DNA of 37,351 nt from an uncultured Clostridia bacterium (GTDB lineage Bacteria > Bacillota > Clostridia > Oscillospirales > Oscillospiraceae): contig CAMCSE010000015.1 of NCBI GenBank assembly GCA_945877515.1, positions 1 to 37,351 on the forward strand, written 5' to 3'. The translations under genes and the position numbers were made by a program. This document shows positions 14,951-22,466 of this stretch, piece by piece. The notes under the pieces were generated by a model. That model did no database searches and had not been told where the DNA came from. It was given only the letters and a program-made list of their open reading frames with translations. Position 1 is the first letter of the stretch. Every line of letters begins with the position of its first letter.

Positions 14951-15581
14951 AGTATGTTCTGATCACAGCGCTGACCTTTCCCAAAATGGAAGCGTTGCGC
15001 CCGTCGATGGGACTGTATGCGTCATTCTCCGGCATCAGCCACACCTGTCCGTCCTTGCGCCGCAGCCGCTTCACCGTGGCCTCATCCTCGATCAGCGCCA
15101 CAATGATCTCGCCGTTGTGGGCTTCCTGCTGCTGGTGTACCACCACCAGATCGCCCGGCAGGATACCGGCGTTGAGCATGGACTCACCCCGTACCCGCAG
15201 CGCAAAATACTCGCCGTCCCGTCCGCCGGTATCGAAGGTCAGGTAATCTTCAATGCACTCCTGCGCCAGAATCGGCGTTCCCGCCGCCACCGTTCCCACA
15301 ATGGGGACTCGTCCGGCAGGCGGCTCTACCTCCTGCGGCGCCTCCGGAGCAATGGCCGTATCCGCCGCAGGCTGTGCCAGTGTGATGGCCCGTCCTTTTC
15401 GGCCTGACTTGTTGATCACGCCCATTTCCTCCATATGCTTCAGGTGGAAATGGACCGTAGAGGGTGATTTCAGGCCCACCGCGTCGCCGATCTCGCGGAC
15501 AGAGGGCGGATAGCCCTGCTGCGCCAGCGTCTGGGCAATGTAATCGTAGATCTTTTGCTGCATCTTTGTCATCTGTGCCAT
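14949..15581 (-). CDS. lexA: SOS response repressor LexA
   Basis: Represses DNA-damage genes and cleaves itself when RecA filaments form. At 210 residues the length is typical. Seen: N-terminal winged helix-turn-helix (PSVREIGDAVGLKSPSTVHF, about 26-45), Ala100-Gly101 cleavage site in TVAAG, catalytic Ser134 in GESM and Lys171 in ATVKRL. The start is MAQMTKMQQK with AGGGGAG 6 nt upstream; an in-frame extension further upstream has no ribosome binding site and runs through the promoter. An SOS box over its own -35 indicates autoregulation. It is divergent from secG. Confidence 0.97.
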   Translation of the reverse strand: MAQMTKMQQKIYDYIAQTLAQQGYPPSVREIGDAVGLKSPSTVHFHLKHMEEMGVINKSGRKGRAITLAQPAADTAIAPEAPQEVEPPAGRVPIVGTVAAGTPILAQECIEDYLTFDTGGRDGEYFALRVRGESMLNAGILPGDLVVVHQQQEAHNGEIIVALIEDEATVKRLRRKDGQVWLMPENDAYSPIDGRNASILGKVSAVIRTY

Positions 15582-15605
15582 GTTCCACTCCCCTTTTCTG
15601 TCCGC

Positions 15606-15624
15606 GCCTGTGTTATATACAGGC
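15606..15624. repeat. Inverted repeat GCCTGT-N7-ACAGGC at lexA start site
   Basis: Perfect 6-bp inverted repeat immediately downstream of the lexA -10 box, spanning the expected start site. An element with the same arms and the same 7-bp spacing follows the divergent secG promoter. It could be a shared operator or an RNA hairpin. Confidence 0.5.
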
Positions 15625-15653
15625 AGTATATCATATTCCATTGCAAATTGCAA
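15625..15653 (-). promoter_or_regulatory. Promoter of lexA
   Basis: TTGCAA, 17-bp spacer, TATACT on the minus strand. The -35 box is overlapped by the LexA box, the expected arrangement for repression by steric block. Confidence 0.8.
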
Positions 15654-15663
15654 CATTTGTTCT
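15650..15663 (-). promoter_or_regulatory. LexA (SOS) box
   Basis: AGAACAAATGTTGC fits the Gram-positive LexA site pattern GAAC-N4-GTTC with one mismatch at the last core base. It covers the lexA -35. I see no second clear SOS box in the window. Confidence 0.75.
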
Positions 15664-15684
15664 AAAATATTTTTTATTTTTCCC

Positions 15685-15713
15685 TTGCTTTTTGCCCTTG
15701 ACTGTGGTAGTAT
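15685..15713 (+). promoter_or_regulatory. Promoter of secG
   Basis: TTGCTT, 17-bp spacer, TAGTAT with extended -10 context GTGGTAGTAT. The start site would be near 15720. Confidence 0.6.
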
Positions 15714-15734
15714 AAGTTTTACTGTGATAGATAT

Positions 15735-15753
15735 GCCTGTCGGTTGGACAGGC
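15735..15753. repeat. Inverted repeat GCCTGT-N7-ACAGGC in secG leader
   Basis: Arms GCCTGTC/GACAGGC, which can also form a 7-bp RNA hairpin. The same 6-bp arms with the same 7-bp spacing occur at the lexA start site, about 130 bp away. Confidence 0.5.
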
Positions 15754-15780
15754 AGGAAATAGGTTTGGAGGGTTTTCCGT

Positions 15781-16023
15781 ATGGTTCTCTTTGTTACAAT
15801 TCTGCAACTGTTTACTGCGTTGGCGCTGATTCTGATCGTGCTGTTCCAGTCCGGCAAGAGCCAGGGTCTGTCCGGCACTATCGGCGGCATCGCTGATTCT
15901 TATATGGCGAAGAGCAAGGCCCGTTCTCTGGATGCCAAGCTGGCCAAGAGCACCAAGTGGCTGGGTGCTGTGTTTGTTGTACTGACGTTGGTTCTCAACT
16001 GTATGGTTGCTGCCGGTCTGTAA
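15781..16023 (+). CDS. secG: Preprotein translocase subunit SecG
   Basis: Small auxiliary subunit of the SecYEG channel; 80 residues with two membrane helices (about 3-22 and 58-80). Between them is the glycine-rich loop FQSGKSQGLSGTIGG typical of SecG. TTGGAGGG lies 8 nt before the ATG. It is a single-gene unit with its own promoter and terminator, divergent from lexA. secA and secY are elsewhere in the window. Confidence 0.95.
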   Translation: MVLFVTILQLFTALALILIVLFQSGKSQGLSGTIGGIADSYMAKSKARSLDAKLAKSTKWLGAVFVVLTLVLNCMVAAGL

Positions 16024-16038
16024 GCTTTCTGTAATTGA

Positions 16039-16077
16039 AAAGGTCCTGATGCTGACGCATCGGGACCTTTTTCTTTG
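16039..16077. terminator. Terminator between secG and polysaccharide deacetylase gene
   Basis: 12-bp stem AGGTCCTGATGC/GCATCGGGACCT (one G-T pair) with a 4-nt loop, followed by TTTTTCTTT on the plus strand. A short A-run on the other side lets it also end the convergent minus-strand gene. Confidence 0.9.
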
Positions 16078-16093
16078 TGTCCAACTGGCAAGT

Positions 16094-16837
16094 TCATTTC
16101 GCACACCGGTAGGTGACGCCGCCCTCCGGCTCAATGCCCCGCAGCGCCAGCAGCTCCGCCACCGTCACAAACTGATAGCCCTGTTGCTGCAAATGATCCA
16201 CGGCCTGCAGCGCCGCCTCTACAGAGCTGAGGTACCGGTCGTGCAGCAGGATAATATCCCCATCGGATATCTCCCGGTAAATGACGTCCAGTATTTTTCC
16301 CGTGTCCTTGCTTTTCCAATCCTCCGTATCCACCGACCACCCCACCACCGGCACGGTGATCTCCTTCAGCTCCGCTTCAGACAGCAGGCCATAGGGGGGC
16401 CGGATCCAGTAGTCCCCCTCCCCCAGCAGTTGACACAGCAGATCGTTATTCTTGCCCATGTCTTCCGCCGCTTCCTGGAGCGACAGCTTATCCAGTTTCT
16501 GATGGTCATAGGAGTGGTTCCCTATCTGATGTCCCTCAGCGGCCATCCGAATCACGATATCCGGGTCTTTCACCACCTGACAGCCCACCACAAAGAAGGT
16601 AGCACAGACGCCCCGTTCCTGCAATCCGTCCAACAGGCGGGGCGTACACCGGGGTGACGGCCCGTCATCAAAGGTCAGCGCCACATATTGGACGTTCTCT
16701 TCTGCTTCCTCCACGCTCTCTGCGTTGTCAACGGCCAGCACTTCCCCTGCGGTATCCTGCCGGTCGGTTTCTCTCGCCCCGGCGCAGACCGTCACCAGCA
16801 CCAGCGCGGCCAATGTGATATACATCCATCGTTTCAT
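16094..16837 (-). CDS. Polysaccharide deacetylase (CE4 family), exported
   Basis: Predicted metal-dependent deacetylase of peptidoglycan or chitin-like sugars, 247 residues, with an N-terminal signal or anchor (KRW, then hydrophobic residues to about 21). NodB motifs: TFDDGPS with D57/D58, GNHSYDH with metal ligands H108 and H112, RPPYG (146-150), VDTEDW with D170, and LLHD with H199. All catalytic residues are intact. The start at MKRWMY is preceded by GGGGTGATGGG; an in-frame ATG 15 codons upstream would put charged residues ahead of the signal peptide. A possible 28-codon ORF ends 4 nt before this start, so translation may be coupled. Confidence 0.9.
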   Translation of the reverse strand: MKRWMYITLAALVLVTVCAGARETDRQDTAGEVLAVDNAESVEEAEENVQYVALTFDDGPSPRCTPRLLDGLQERGVCATFFVVGCQVVKDPDIVIRMAAEGHQIGNHSYDHQKLDKLSLQEAAEDMGKNNDLLCQLLGEGDYWIRPPYGLLSEAELKEITVPVVGWSVDTEDWKSKDTGKILDVIYREISDGDIILLHDRYLSSVEAALQAVDHLQQQGYQFVTVAELLALRGIEPEGGVTYRCAK

Positions 16838-16841
16838 CCCA

Positions 16842-16928
16842 TCACCCCGCACAGTATATGCCCGGAGCCGCAGTTCCAGCACAGAAAAAGGACGGGGTAT
16901 TTCCCCCGTCCTCTGTTTTATTCGGCAT
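16842..16928 (-). CDS. Possible leader peptide ORF, 28 aa
   Basis: Small frame reading MPNKTEDGG...IYCAG with AAGGAG exactly 8 nt before the ATG. It begins just after the zinc-ribbon gene and stops 4 nt before the deacetylase start. A terminator hairpin with a U5 tract lies within its codons, so translation could affect whether the terminator forms. It resembles no family I know. It may be non-coding. Confidence 0.35.
   Translation of the reverse strand: MPNKTEDGGNTPSFFCAGTAAPGIYCAG
16884..16912 (-). terminator. Terminator upstream of deacetylase gene
   Basis: 9-bp perfect stem AGGACGGGG/CCCCGTCCT with a 6-nt loop, followed by TTTTT on the minus strand. It ends the zinc-ribbon gene transcript or acts as an attenuator for the deacetylase. 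No good separate promoter for the deacetylase is seen: TATACT at 16853-16858 lacks a -35 and is too near the start codon. Confidence 0.8.
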
Positions 16929-16943
16929 AGCCATCTCTCCTTA

Positions 16944-17330
16944 TCACATTACAATTAAGCCAAGCACAATGGCGAGTACAATCAGAACCGCTTTGGCGGC
17001 ATCCGGCAGTTCACCGTCCTCAGTCTGGAAAAACTTCCCGCCGTATTGCTTCACTTTCACCCGCAGCCAATCCGCATCAATAGTGTTCTGGGATACTCGC
17101 ACCTGTTCTTCGTGGCACTCCTTGCGCTCATAGCAGACCTTTTCCCGCTGCCGGCCTGCCTTGCTCTGCCGCAAAAACTCCTTCTCGTTCAGCAGCTCCG
17201 CCTTGCCGTCCTTGTCGAAATCCACCCGCATCCGGTGGGGCGGGCGGTTATACGCACCGCAATGGGGGCACAAATCGCTGTTATGGTAGCTGTACCGCCG
17301 CCCGCAGGCCTTGCATTTTATATTGGGCAT
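16944..17330 (-). CDS. Zinc-ribbon protein with C-terminal membrane helix, unknown function
   Basis: 128 residues. The N-terminal zinc ribbon has C6-x2-C9 and C21-x2-C24, followed by a basic/charged middle part rich in Lys and Glu and a single C-terminal hydrophobic helix (about 111-128). This suggests a tail-anchored protein with the zinc domain in the cytoplasm. I do not recognise a named family. GGGAGG lies 8 nt before the ATG. The gene has its own promoter and a leader of about 135 nt containing a perfect 17-bp palindrome. It lies upstream of the deacetylase in the same direction, with a terminator between. Confidence 0.75.
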   Translation of the reverse strand: MPNIKCKACGRRYSYHNSDLCPHCGAYNRPPHRMRVDFDKDGKAELLNEKEFLRQSKAGRQREKVCYERKECHEEQVRVSQNTIDADWLRVKVKQYGGKFFQTEDGELPDAAKAVLIVLAIVLGLIVM

Positions 17331-17405
17331 ACCGTCTCCCTCCCTCTGTCCGTCTCATTTCCCCTATCTCTATCCAGAGTATGACATATCACACAGTATT
17401 TGTAC

Positions 17406-17422
17406 AGCAACTTGAAGTTGCT
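17406..17422. repeat. Perfect palindrome in leader of zinc-ribbon gene
   Basis: AGCAACTT-G-AAGTTGCT, 8-bp arms around one base. It lies in the untranslated leader about 75 bp before the ATG, so it may be a repressor site or a small hairpin. It is followed on the plus strand by TTTCT only, too weak for a terminator. Confidence 0.5.
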
Positions 17423-17471
17423 TTTCTCCAAAATGCGCCTCAAACCCCTGCCAACGAAAGTTGACATGACA

Positions 17472-17501
17472 AGTATAGCATATAAACAGCGACTGCGGCA
17501 A
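17472..17501 (-). promoter_or_regulatory. Promoter of zinc-ribbon gene
   Basis: TTGCCG, 18-bp spacer, TATACT with extended -10 TGC on the minus strand, directly behind the terminator of the ribosomal operon. Confidence 0.6.
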
Positions 17502-17512
17502 GCCCGCGCAGC

Positions 17513-17560
17513 AAAAAAGCCCTTTGCTATAGCGGCTGAGCCATAGCAAAGGGCTTTTTT
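17513..17560. terminator. Terminator of the ribosomal protein operon
   Basis: Perfect 18-bp stem with A6 on one side and T6 on the other (core AAGCCCTTTGCTAT and its complement) and a 12-nt loop, 11 bp after the rplQ stop. This is the strongest terminator in the window and works in both directions. Confidence 0.95.
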
Positions 17561-17571
17561 ATTGAGAAGTG

Positions 17572-17916
17572 TTACTTCACCAGCTCGATGATAGCGGTCT
17601 CGGCAGCATCGCCGCGGCGGACGCCGGTGCGGATGATGCGGGTATAGCCGCCGTTGCGCTCGGCATATTCAGGAGCGATCTCCTTGAACAGCTTGTTGGC
17701 AACATCCTCTTTGGTGATGAAGCTCAGTGCCTGACGATAGGCAGCCAGATCACCCTTCTTGCCCAGGGTAATCATTTTTTCAGCCAGGGGCTTGATCTCC
17801 TTGCAACGGGTAATGGTAGTCTCCATGCGGCCGTTGGCCAGAAGATCGGTGACCTGCTGACGGAGCATCGCCATACGCTGATCGGTAGTCTTACCGAGCT
17901 TACGAGTTCCGGGCAT
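17572..17916 (-). CDS. rplQ: 50S ribosomal protein L17 (bL17)
   Basis: Bacterial-specific large-subunit protein near the tunnel exit. 114 residues beginning [19 protein letters not shown], the family signature, and ending [20 protein letters not shown] lies 9 nt before the ATG. It is the last gene of the 32-gene run, 25 bp after rpoA, and is followed directly by the operon terminator. Confidence 0.97.
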   Translation of the reverse strand: MPGTRKLGKTTDQRMAMLRQQVTDLLANGRMETTITRCKEIKPLAEKMITLGKKGDLAAYRQALSFITKEDVANKLFKEIAPEYAERNGGYTRIIRTGVRRGDAAETAIIELVK

Positions 17917-17941
17917 GTTACGTTTCCTCCTTGATAGGATG

Positions 17942-18895
17942 TTAGTTGTTTTCCTCGCTGGCCAGGGACAGGCCCATCATAGCCAGCTTGTTGATGACTT
18001 CCTCCAGAGACTTGCGTCCCAGATTGCGCACCTTCATCATCTCATCCTCGGTCTTGGAGATCAAGTCCTCGACGGTATTGATATTGGCGCGCTTGAGGCA
18101 GTTGAAGCTGCGGACGCTGAGATCCAGTTCCTCAATGGTCAGCTCCAGCATCTTGTCCTTGGAATCCTGCGCTTTTTCCACCACGGTGGACTTGTCGCCC
18201 AGCGTGTCGGACAGATCCGTAAACAGTGCGAAGTGATCGCACAGGATCTTCGCGCCCAGAGACACTGCATCGCGGGCAGAGATGGTGGAATCTGTCCACA
18301 CCTCCAGCGTCAACTTGTCATAATCACTGGAAGCGCCCACACGGGTGTTCTCCACAGTATAGTTGACCTTGTACACCGGGGTATAGATGGAGTCGATGGG
18401 GATCACACCGATAGCGGTGGGATGCAGGGCCTTGTTCTTGTCAGCGGAAACATAGCCACGGCCATGGCTCAGACAGATCTCCATGCTGAGGGTGGCGCCC
18501 ACATCCAGGGTGGCGATAGGAAGCTCAGGGTTGAGGATCTCTACCTCACCGTCGTTCTTGATATCGCCGGCTGTCACAACACAAGGACCCACCGCCTCGA
18601 TAAAGACGGTCTTGGTGCCCTCACAGTGCAGCTTGGTCAGCAGCTTCTTGATGTTCAAAACGATCTCTGTCACGTCCTCTTTCACACCGGGGATGGTGGA
18701 AAACTCATGCTGCACACCGGCGATCTTGATGCTGGTGGCCGCCGTGCCGGGCAGAGAAGAAAGCATAATGCGGCGCAGCGCATTGCCCAACGTTGTTCCG
18801 TAGCCGCGCTCCAGGGGTTCGATCACATATTTGCCATAGGAAGCATCACCAGGTGTTTCAACACATTCGATCTGGGGCTTCTCAATCTCGATCAT
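17942..18895 (-). CDS. rpoA: DNA-directed RNA polymerase subunit alpha
   Basis: 317 residues. The N-terminal dimerisation domain contains [25 protein letters not shown], and the C-terminal DNA/activator-binding domain contains [17 protein letters not shown] and [16 protein letters not shown] took [10 protein letters not shown] as the start because GGAGGG lies 6 nt upstream; an in-frame GTG 13 codons earlier includes that ribosome binding site. Its place between rpsD and rplQ is the normal alpha-operon position, so alpha subunit synthesis follows ribosome synthesis while beta and beta' are controlled by the separate rpoBC promoter. Confidence 0.97.
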   Translation of the reverse strand: MIEIEKPQIECVETPGDASYGKYVIEPLERGYGTTLGNALRRIMLSSLPGTAATSIKIAGVQHEFSTIPGVKEDVTEIVLNIKKLLTKLHCEGTKTVFIEAVGPCVVTAGDIKNDGEVEILNPELPIATLDVGATLSMEICLSHGRGYVSADKNKALHPTAIGVIPIDSIYTPVYKVNYTVENTRVGASSDYDKLTLEVWTDSTISARDAVSLGAKILCDHFALFTDLSDTLGDKSTVVEKAQDSKDKMLELTIEELDLSVRSFNCLKRANINTVEDLISKTEDEMMKVRNLGRKSLEEVINKLAMMGLSLASEENN

Positions 18896-18979
18896 GCAGT
18901 ACCCTCCTTCAAATTCATGTGGCGATACGGGCAATCCCGCACATTCGTGGTTGCTTCGTTGTGAGGGTCGTTTCCCCTA

Positions 18980-19582
18980 TTACTTGGAGTACAACTCAAC
19001 GATGAGGTGCTCCTCGATGGGCATGTCAATGTCCTCACGAGCGGGCATCTGCACTACGGTACCCTTCAGCGCATTCTTGTCGCGCTGGAGCCACTGGGGT
19101 ACATTCACCATGGGAGCGTCCTCAGCGGTCAGGCGCTTGAAGCAGGCGGCGCTGCGGCTGCCTTCCTTCACCTCGATCACATCACCCACGCGGACCAGAT
19201 AGGAAGGAATGTTGACCTTCTGGCCGTTGACAGTGAAGTGAGCGTGGCTGACCAGCTGACGGGCCTCGCGGCGGGTCATGGCAAAGCCCAGACGATACAC
19301 CACGTTGTCCAGACGGCGCTCCACCAGCGTCAGCAGGTTCTCGCCGGTCTTGCCGGGCATGGCGGAAGCCTTCTCATAGTACGCATGGAACTGCTTTTCC
19401 AGAATACCATAGACGAACTTCACCTTCTGCTTCTCGTTCAGCTGGATGGCATATTCGCTCTTTTTCTTTCTCATCTGACCGCCGGGGTTGCGCTTGGTCT
19501 CCTTCTTGGAGTAACCCATAACGGCAGGAGAGATACCCAGCGCCTTGCAGCGCTTGGCGATAGGCTGCATATTCTTAGCCAT
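18980..19582 (-). CDS. rpsD: 30S ribosomal protein S4 (uS4)
   Basis: Primary 16S rRNA binder that starts assembly of the 30S body; 200 residues. The S4 RNA-binding domain is at about 90-150 ([23 protein letters not shown]). The N-terminus has only one cysteine ([10 protein letters not shown]), so this is the zinc-free form. In Bacillus rpsD is often a separate, autoregulated gene; here it is embedded between rpsK and rpoA as in E. coli and many Clostridia. AAGGAGG is 11 nt from the ATG. Confidence 0.97.
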   Translation of the reverse strand: MAKNMQPIAKRCKALGISPAVMGYSKKETKRNPGGQMRKKKSEYAIQLNEKQKVKFVYGILEKQFHAYYEKASAMPGKTGENLLTLVERRLDNVVYRLGFAMTRREARQLVSHAHFTVNGQKVNIPSYLVRVGDVIEVKEGSRSAACFKRLTAEDAPMVNVPQWLQRDKNALKGTVVQMPAREDIDMPIEEHLIVELYSK

Positions 19583-19607
19583 ATTCTAATGATCCTCCTT
19601 ATTCCGA

Positions 19608-20006
19608 TTACACACGACGACGCTTCGGCGGACGGCAGCCGTTGTGAGGAATGGGAGTGACATCCTTGATCATGGTCACTTCCAGACCCACGGCCTGCAG
19701 TGCGCGGATGGCGGCTTCACGACCCTGGCCAGGACCCTTGACGAAGACCTCGACGGTCTTCAGGCCATGCTCCATAGCGGCCTTGGCCGCGGTCTCGGCG
19801 GCGCTCTGTGCGGCGAAGGGAGTGGACTTCTTGCTGCCACGGAAACCCAGGCCACCGGAGGAGGCCCAGCTCAGTGCATTGCCCTGAGAGTCGGTAACGG
19901 TCACCATGGTGTTGTTGAAGGAAGAACGAATATGGACCTGGCCTTTTTCGATGTTCTTCTTTTCACGGCGGCGGCGGATAACCTTCTTGCCTTTTACGTT
20001 AGCCAT
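19608..20006 (-). CDS. rpsK: 30S ribosomal protein S11 (uS11)
   Basis: Platform protein near the mRNA exit. 132 residues with the conserved [26 protein letters not shown]-like core, in which the usual IxATFNNT is IRSSFNNT. The C-terminus CRPPKRRRV is typical. An AAGGAGGGG ribosome binding site is present. It lies 17 bp behind rpsM. Confidence 0.97.
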   Translation of the reverse strand: MANVKGKKVIRRRREKKNIEKGQVHIRSSFNNTMVTVTDSQGNALSWASSGGLGFRGSKKSTPFAAQSAAETAAKAAMEHGLKTVEVFVKGPGQGREAAIRALQAVGLEVTMIKDVTPIPHNGCRPPKRRRV

Positions 20007-20023
20007 AAACTATTCTCCCCTCC

Positions 20024-20392
20024 TTACTTCTTCTTGTTGGCAATGGTCTTCTTGGGACCCTTGCGGGTACGTGCATTGGTCTTGCTGCGCTGACCGCGGA
20101 CGGGCAGGCCGCGGCGATGACGCATACCGCGATAGCAGCCGATCTCGGTCAGACGCTTGATGTCCAGCGCCACCTGACGGCGCAGGTCACCCTCCACCAC
20201 GTAGCTCTGGTCGATGGCCTCACGAAGCTTGGCTTCCTCTTCCTCGGTCAGATCCTTCACGCGGGTGTCGGGGTTGATACCAGTCTGCGCCAGGATATCC
20301 TGGGCGCTCTTTCTGCCAATACCGTAGATATAGGTCAAACCGATCTCGATTCGCTTATCCTTGGGCAGGTCAATACCGGCAATACGTGCCAT
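20024..20392 (-). CDS. rpsM: 30S ribosomal protein S13 (uS13)
   Basis: Head protein that forms bridges to the large subunit and contacts P-site tRNA. 122 residues beginning [26 protein letters not shown], with the helix-turn-helix-like body and the basic tail ([23 protein letters not shown]) that reaches the tRNA. GGAGGTG precedes the ATG. It follows rpmJ in the standard alpha-operon order. Confidence 0.97.
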   Translation of the reverse strand: MARIAGIDLPKDKRIEIGLTYIYGIGRKSAQDILAQTGINPDTRVKDLTEEEEAKLREAIDQSYVVEGDLRRQVALDIKRLTEIGCYRGMRHRRGLPVRGQRSKTNARTRKGPKKTIANKKK

Positions 20393-20419
20393 ACTCTTAA
20401 AGCACCTCCACTTTTCTAG

Positions 20420-20765
<346 letters not shown>

Positions 20766-20769
20766 GTTT

Positions 20770-21051
20770 CTATCCCTCCTGGTCTTGATTACCGCCGACA
20801 TATGCGGCGATGGCTTTACGAAGCTCACTGTTTGTGATTTTTTCGCTGCTTCTGATCTTCTCAGCTACGGCGCTGTCGCTTTCCGCCACAAACTGCACAT
20901 GCCGTGACCGTTTGCGCTTGGGTGACTCCAGACGCCTGTGCTTTCCGTCAGCCAGCAGAAGGAAATCCTCCTCCGTCGCAAGCACGAAGAAATATTTTCC
21001 TGCATCCCTGCCGGCGATCGATTTTACGATGTTGGATTTGGCAATGTCCAT
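20770..21051 (-). CDS. KOW-domain RNA-binding protein (L14e/L6e-like)
   Basis: 93 residues with an N-terminal KOW-type segment ([45 protein letters not shown]), resembling the archaeal/eukaryotic ribosomal L14e group. Clostridia and relatives often carry such a gene between map and infA, which supports the call. It starts 5 bp after the map stop with no strong ribosome binding site, suggesting coupling to map translation. Its job is not established; association with the ribosome is inference from fold and position. Confidence 0.85.
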   Translation of the reverse strand: MDIAKSNIVKSIAGRDAGKYFFVLATEEDFLLLADGKHRRLESPKRKRSRHVQFVAESDSAVAEKIRSSEKITNSELRKAIAAYVGGNQDQEG

Positions 21052-21056
21052 AAGCG

Positions 21057-21818
21057 TTACACCAAAGATGCGGAGGCGTCCGTCAGAAGCTCCGGCTCGC
21101 CGTCAGTGATCAGGATGGTGTTCTCGTAATGGGCGGCGTTTTTGCCGTCCGCCGTCTTGACGGTCCAGCCGTCGGACATCTGGCGGATGGCGGCGCTGCC
21201 GGCGTTGACCATGGGTTCCACCGCAATGGTCATGCCCCGCAGCAGACGCGGGCCGTGGCCGGGGTTGCCGAAATTCGGCACCTCGGGGCTCTCATGCATC
21301 CTGCGGCCGATGCCGTGACCGACATACTCCCGCACGACGCTGTAGCCGTGGCTCTCCACGTATTCCTGAACGGCATGGGAGATATCGCTGAGGCGGTATC
21401 CCTCCCGCGCGAACTTCAGGCCCTCAAAGAAGCTCTGCTGTGTCACGCGGATCAGATCCAGGGCCTGGTCGGACACCTGCCCGCAGGGGTAGGTGCCGGC
21501 ACAGTCGCCATGGAAACCGCCAATGTACGCGCCCACATCCACGCTGACGATATCGCCTTCCTTCAACATCCGTTTACCGGGAATGCCGTGGATGATCTCG
21601 TCGTTGACGCTGACGCATACGCTGGCAGGATAGCCGTTGTAGTTCAGGAACGAGGGTGTCGCCCCCTGAGACTTGATGAAGTGATACACTGCCTTGTCAA
21701 TTTGTTGGGTTGTTACGCCGGGTTTTACCATATCCCGTGCCAAAGCACGGGCAGCCGCGGTAATTTTTCCCGCCCGGCGCATCAGTTCGATCTCGTGCTC
21801 GGATTTCAGGGTGATCAT
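21057..21818 (-). CDS. map: Type I methionine aminopeptidase
   Basis: Removes the N-terminal methionine from nascent proteins. 253 residues. Metal ligands D94, D105, H168, E201 and E232 and the substrate histidine H77 are all present in the expected motifs (NDEIIHG, DVGA, HGDCAGT, GHGIGRRMHE, EPM, HYENT). The N-terminus lacks a zinc-finger extension, as in standard bacterial type Ia enzymes. It begins 4 bp after the adk stop with a weak GGGGTG site, so translational coupling is likely. Confidence 0.97.
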   Translation of the reverse strand: MITLKSEHEIELMRRAGKITAAARALARDMVKPGVTTQQIDKAVYHFIKSQGATPSFLNYNGYPASVCVSVNDEIIHGIPGKRMLKEGDIVSVDVGAYIGGFHGDCAGTYPCGQVSDQALDLIRVTQQSFFEGLKFAREGYRLSDISHAVQEYVESHGYSVVREYVGHGIGRRMHESPEVPNFGNPGHGPRLLRGMTIAVEPMVNAGSAAIRQMSDGWTVKTADGKNAAHYENTILITDGEPELLTDASASLV

Positions 21819-21822
21819 AGAT

Positions 21823-22455
21823 TCAGCACCCCAGAACCTTCAAGATCGCCTGTGTCGTCTCTTCCACAGTGGGATAGTCGTCCACAGTTTTCAGAATCCC
21901 CCGGGCCTCGTAGAAACCCTTGAGAGGCTCTGTCTCTTTATGATAAACCGCCAGACGGTCTCTCACCGTCTCGGGGTCATCATCCTTGCGCTGCTTCAAC
22001 GCGCCGCCGCACACATCGCACACGCCTTCCTTTTTGGGAGGGATGTTGACGATATGATAGCTGGCGCCGCAGTTTTCGCAGACACGGCGGCCGCCCATGC
22101 GCTCGACGATCTTCTCGTCGGGCACTTCCAGCGCCACCACGGCGTCGAATCTGATTCCCGCCTGCTCCATGGCCTCCGCCTGTGCGATCGTGCGGGGCAC
22201 GCCGTCCAGAATATAGCCGTTGGCGCAGTCAGGTTCCTGCAAGCGCTCGTTGATGATGCCGATGATGACCTCATCAGGCACCAGCTTGCCGGCATCCATG
22301 TACTCCTTGGCCTTCAGTCCGGTAGGAGTCCCATTTTTGACGGCGGCACGCAGGATGTTGCCGGTGGAGATCGTGGGGATCCCCAACTGCTTCTTGATAA
22401 TGTCTGCCTGTGTGCCCTTACCGGCACCAGGAGCGCCTAAAAGGATCAGTTTCAT
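21823..22455 (-). CDS. adk: Adenylate kinase, zinc-containing
   Basis: Interconverts ATP + AMP and 2 ADP. 210 residues. P-loop GAPGAGKGT (7-15); LID domain with zinc cysteines C126, C129, C146 and C149, typical of Gram-positives. The AMP-binding motif reads LDGVPRT, with Val86 where most members have Phe (DGFPRT); this mild substitution may alter AMP stacking. The other conserved arginines (R36, R88, R123) are visible. It lies between secY and map as usual. Confidence 0.97.
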   Translation of the reverse strand: MKLILLGAPGAGKGTQADIIKKQLGIPTISTGNILRAAVKNGTPTGLKAKEYMDAGKLVPDEVIIGIINERLQEPDCANGYILDGVPRTIAQAEAMEQAGIRFDAVVALEVPDEKIVERMGGRRVCENCGASYHIVNIPPKKEGVCDVCGGALKQRKDDDPETVRDRLAVYHKETEPLKGFYEARGILKTVDDYPTVEETTQAILKVLGC

Positions 22456-22466
22456 TATGACACCTC

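Noticed and set aside
16853-16858. TATACT as a separate promoter for the deacetylase
   Set aside because: No -35 at 16-18 bp, and the start site would leave under 10 nt before the start codon.
17461-17490. Plus-strand promoter starting with TTGACA near 17461
   Set aside because: The nearest -10-like hexamer is only 14 bp away, and the only downstream plus-strand feature is the ribosomal operon terminator.
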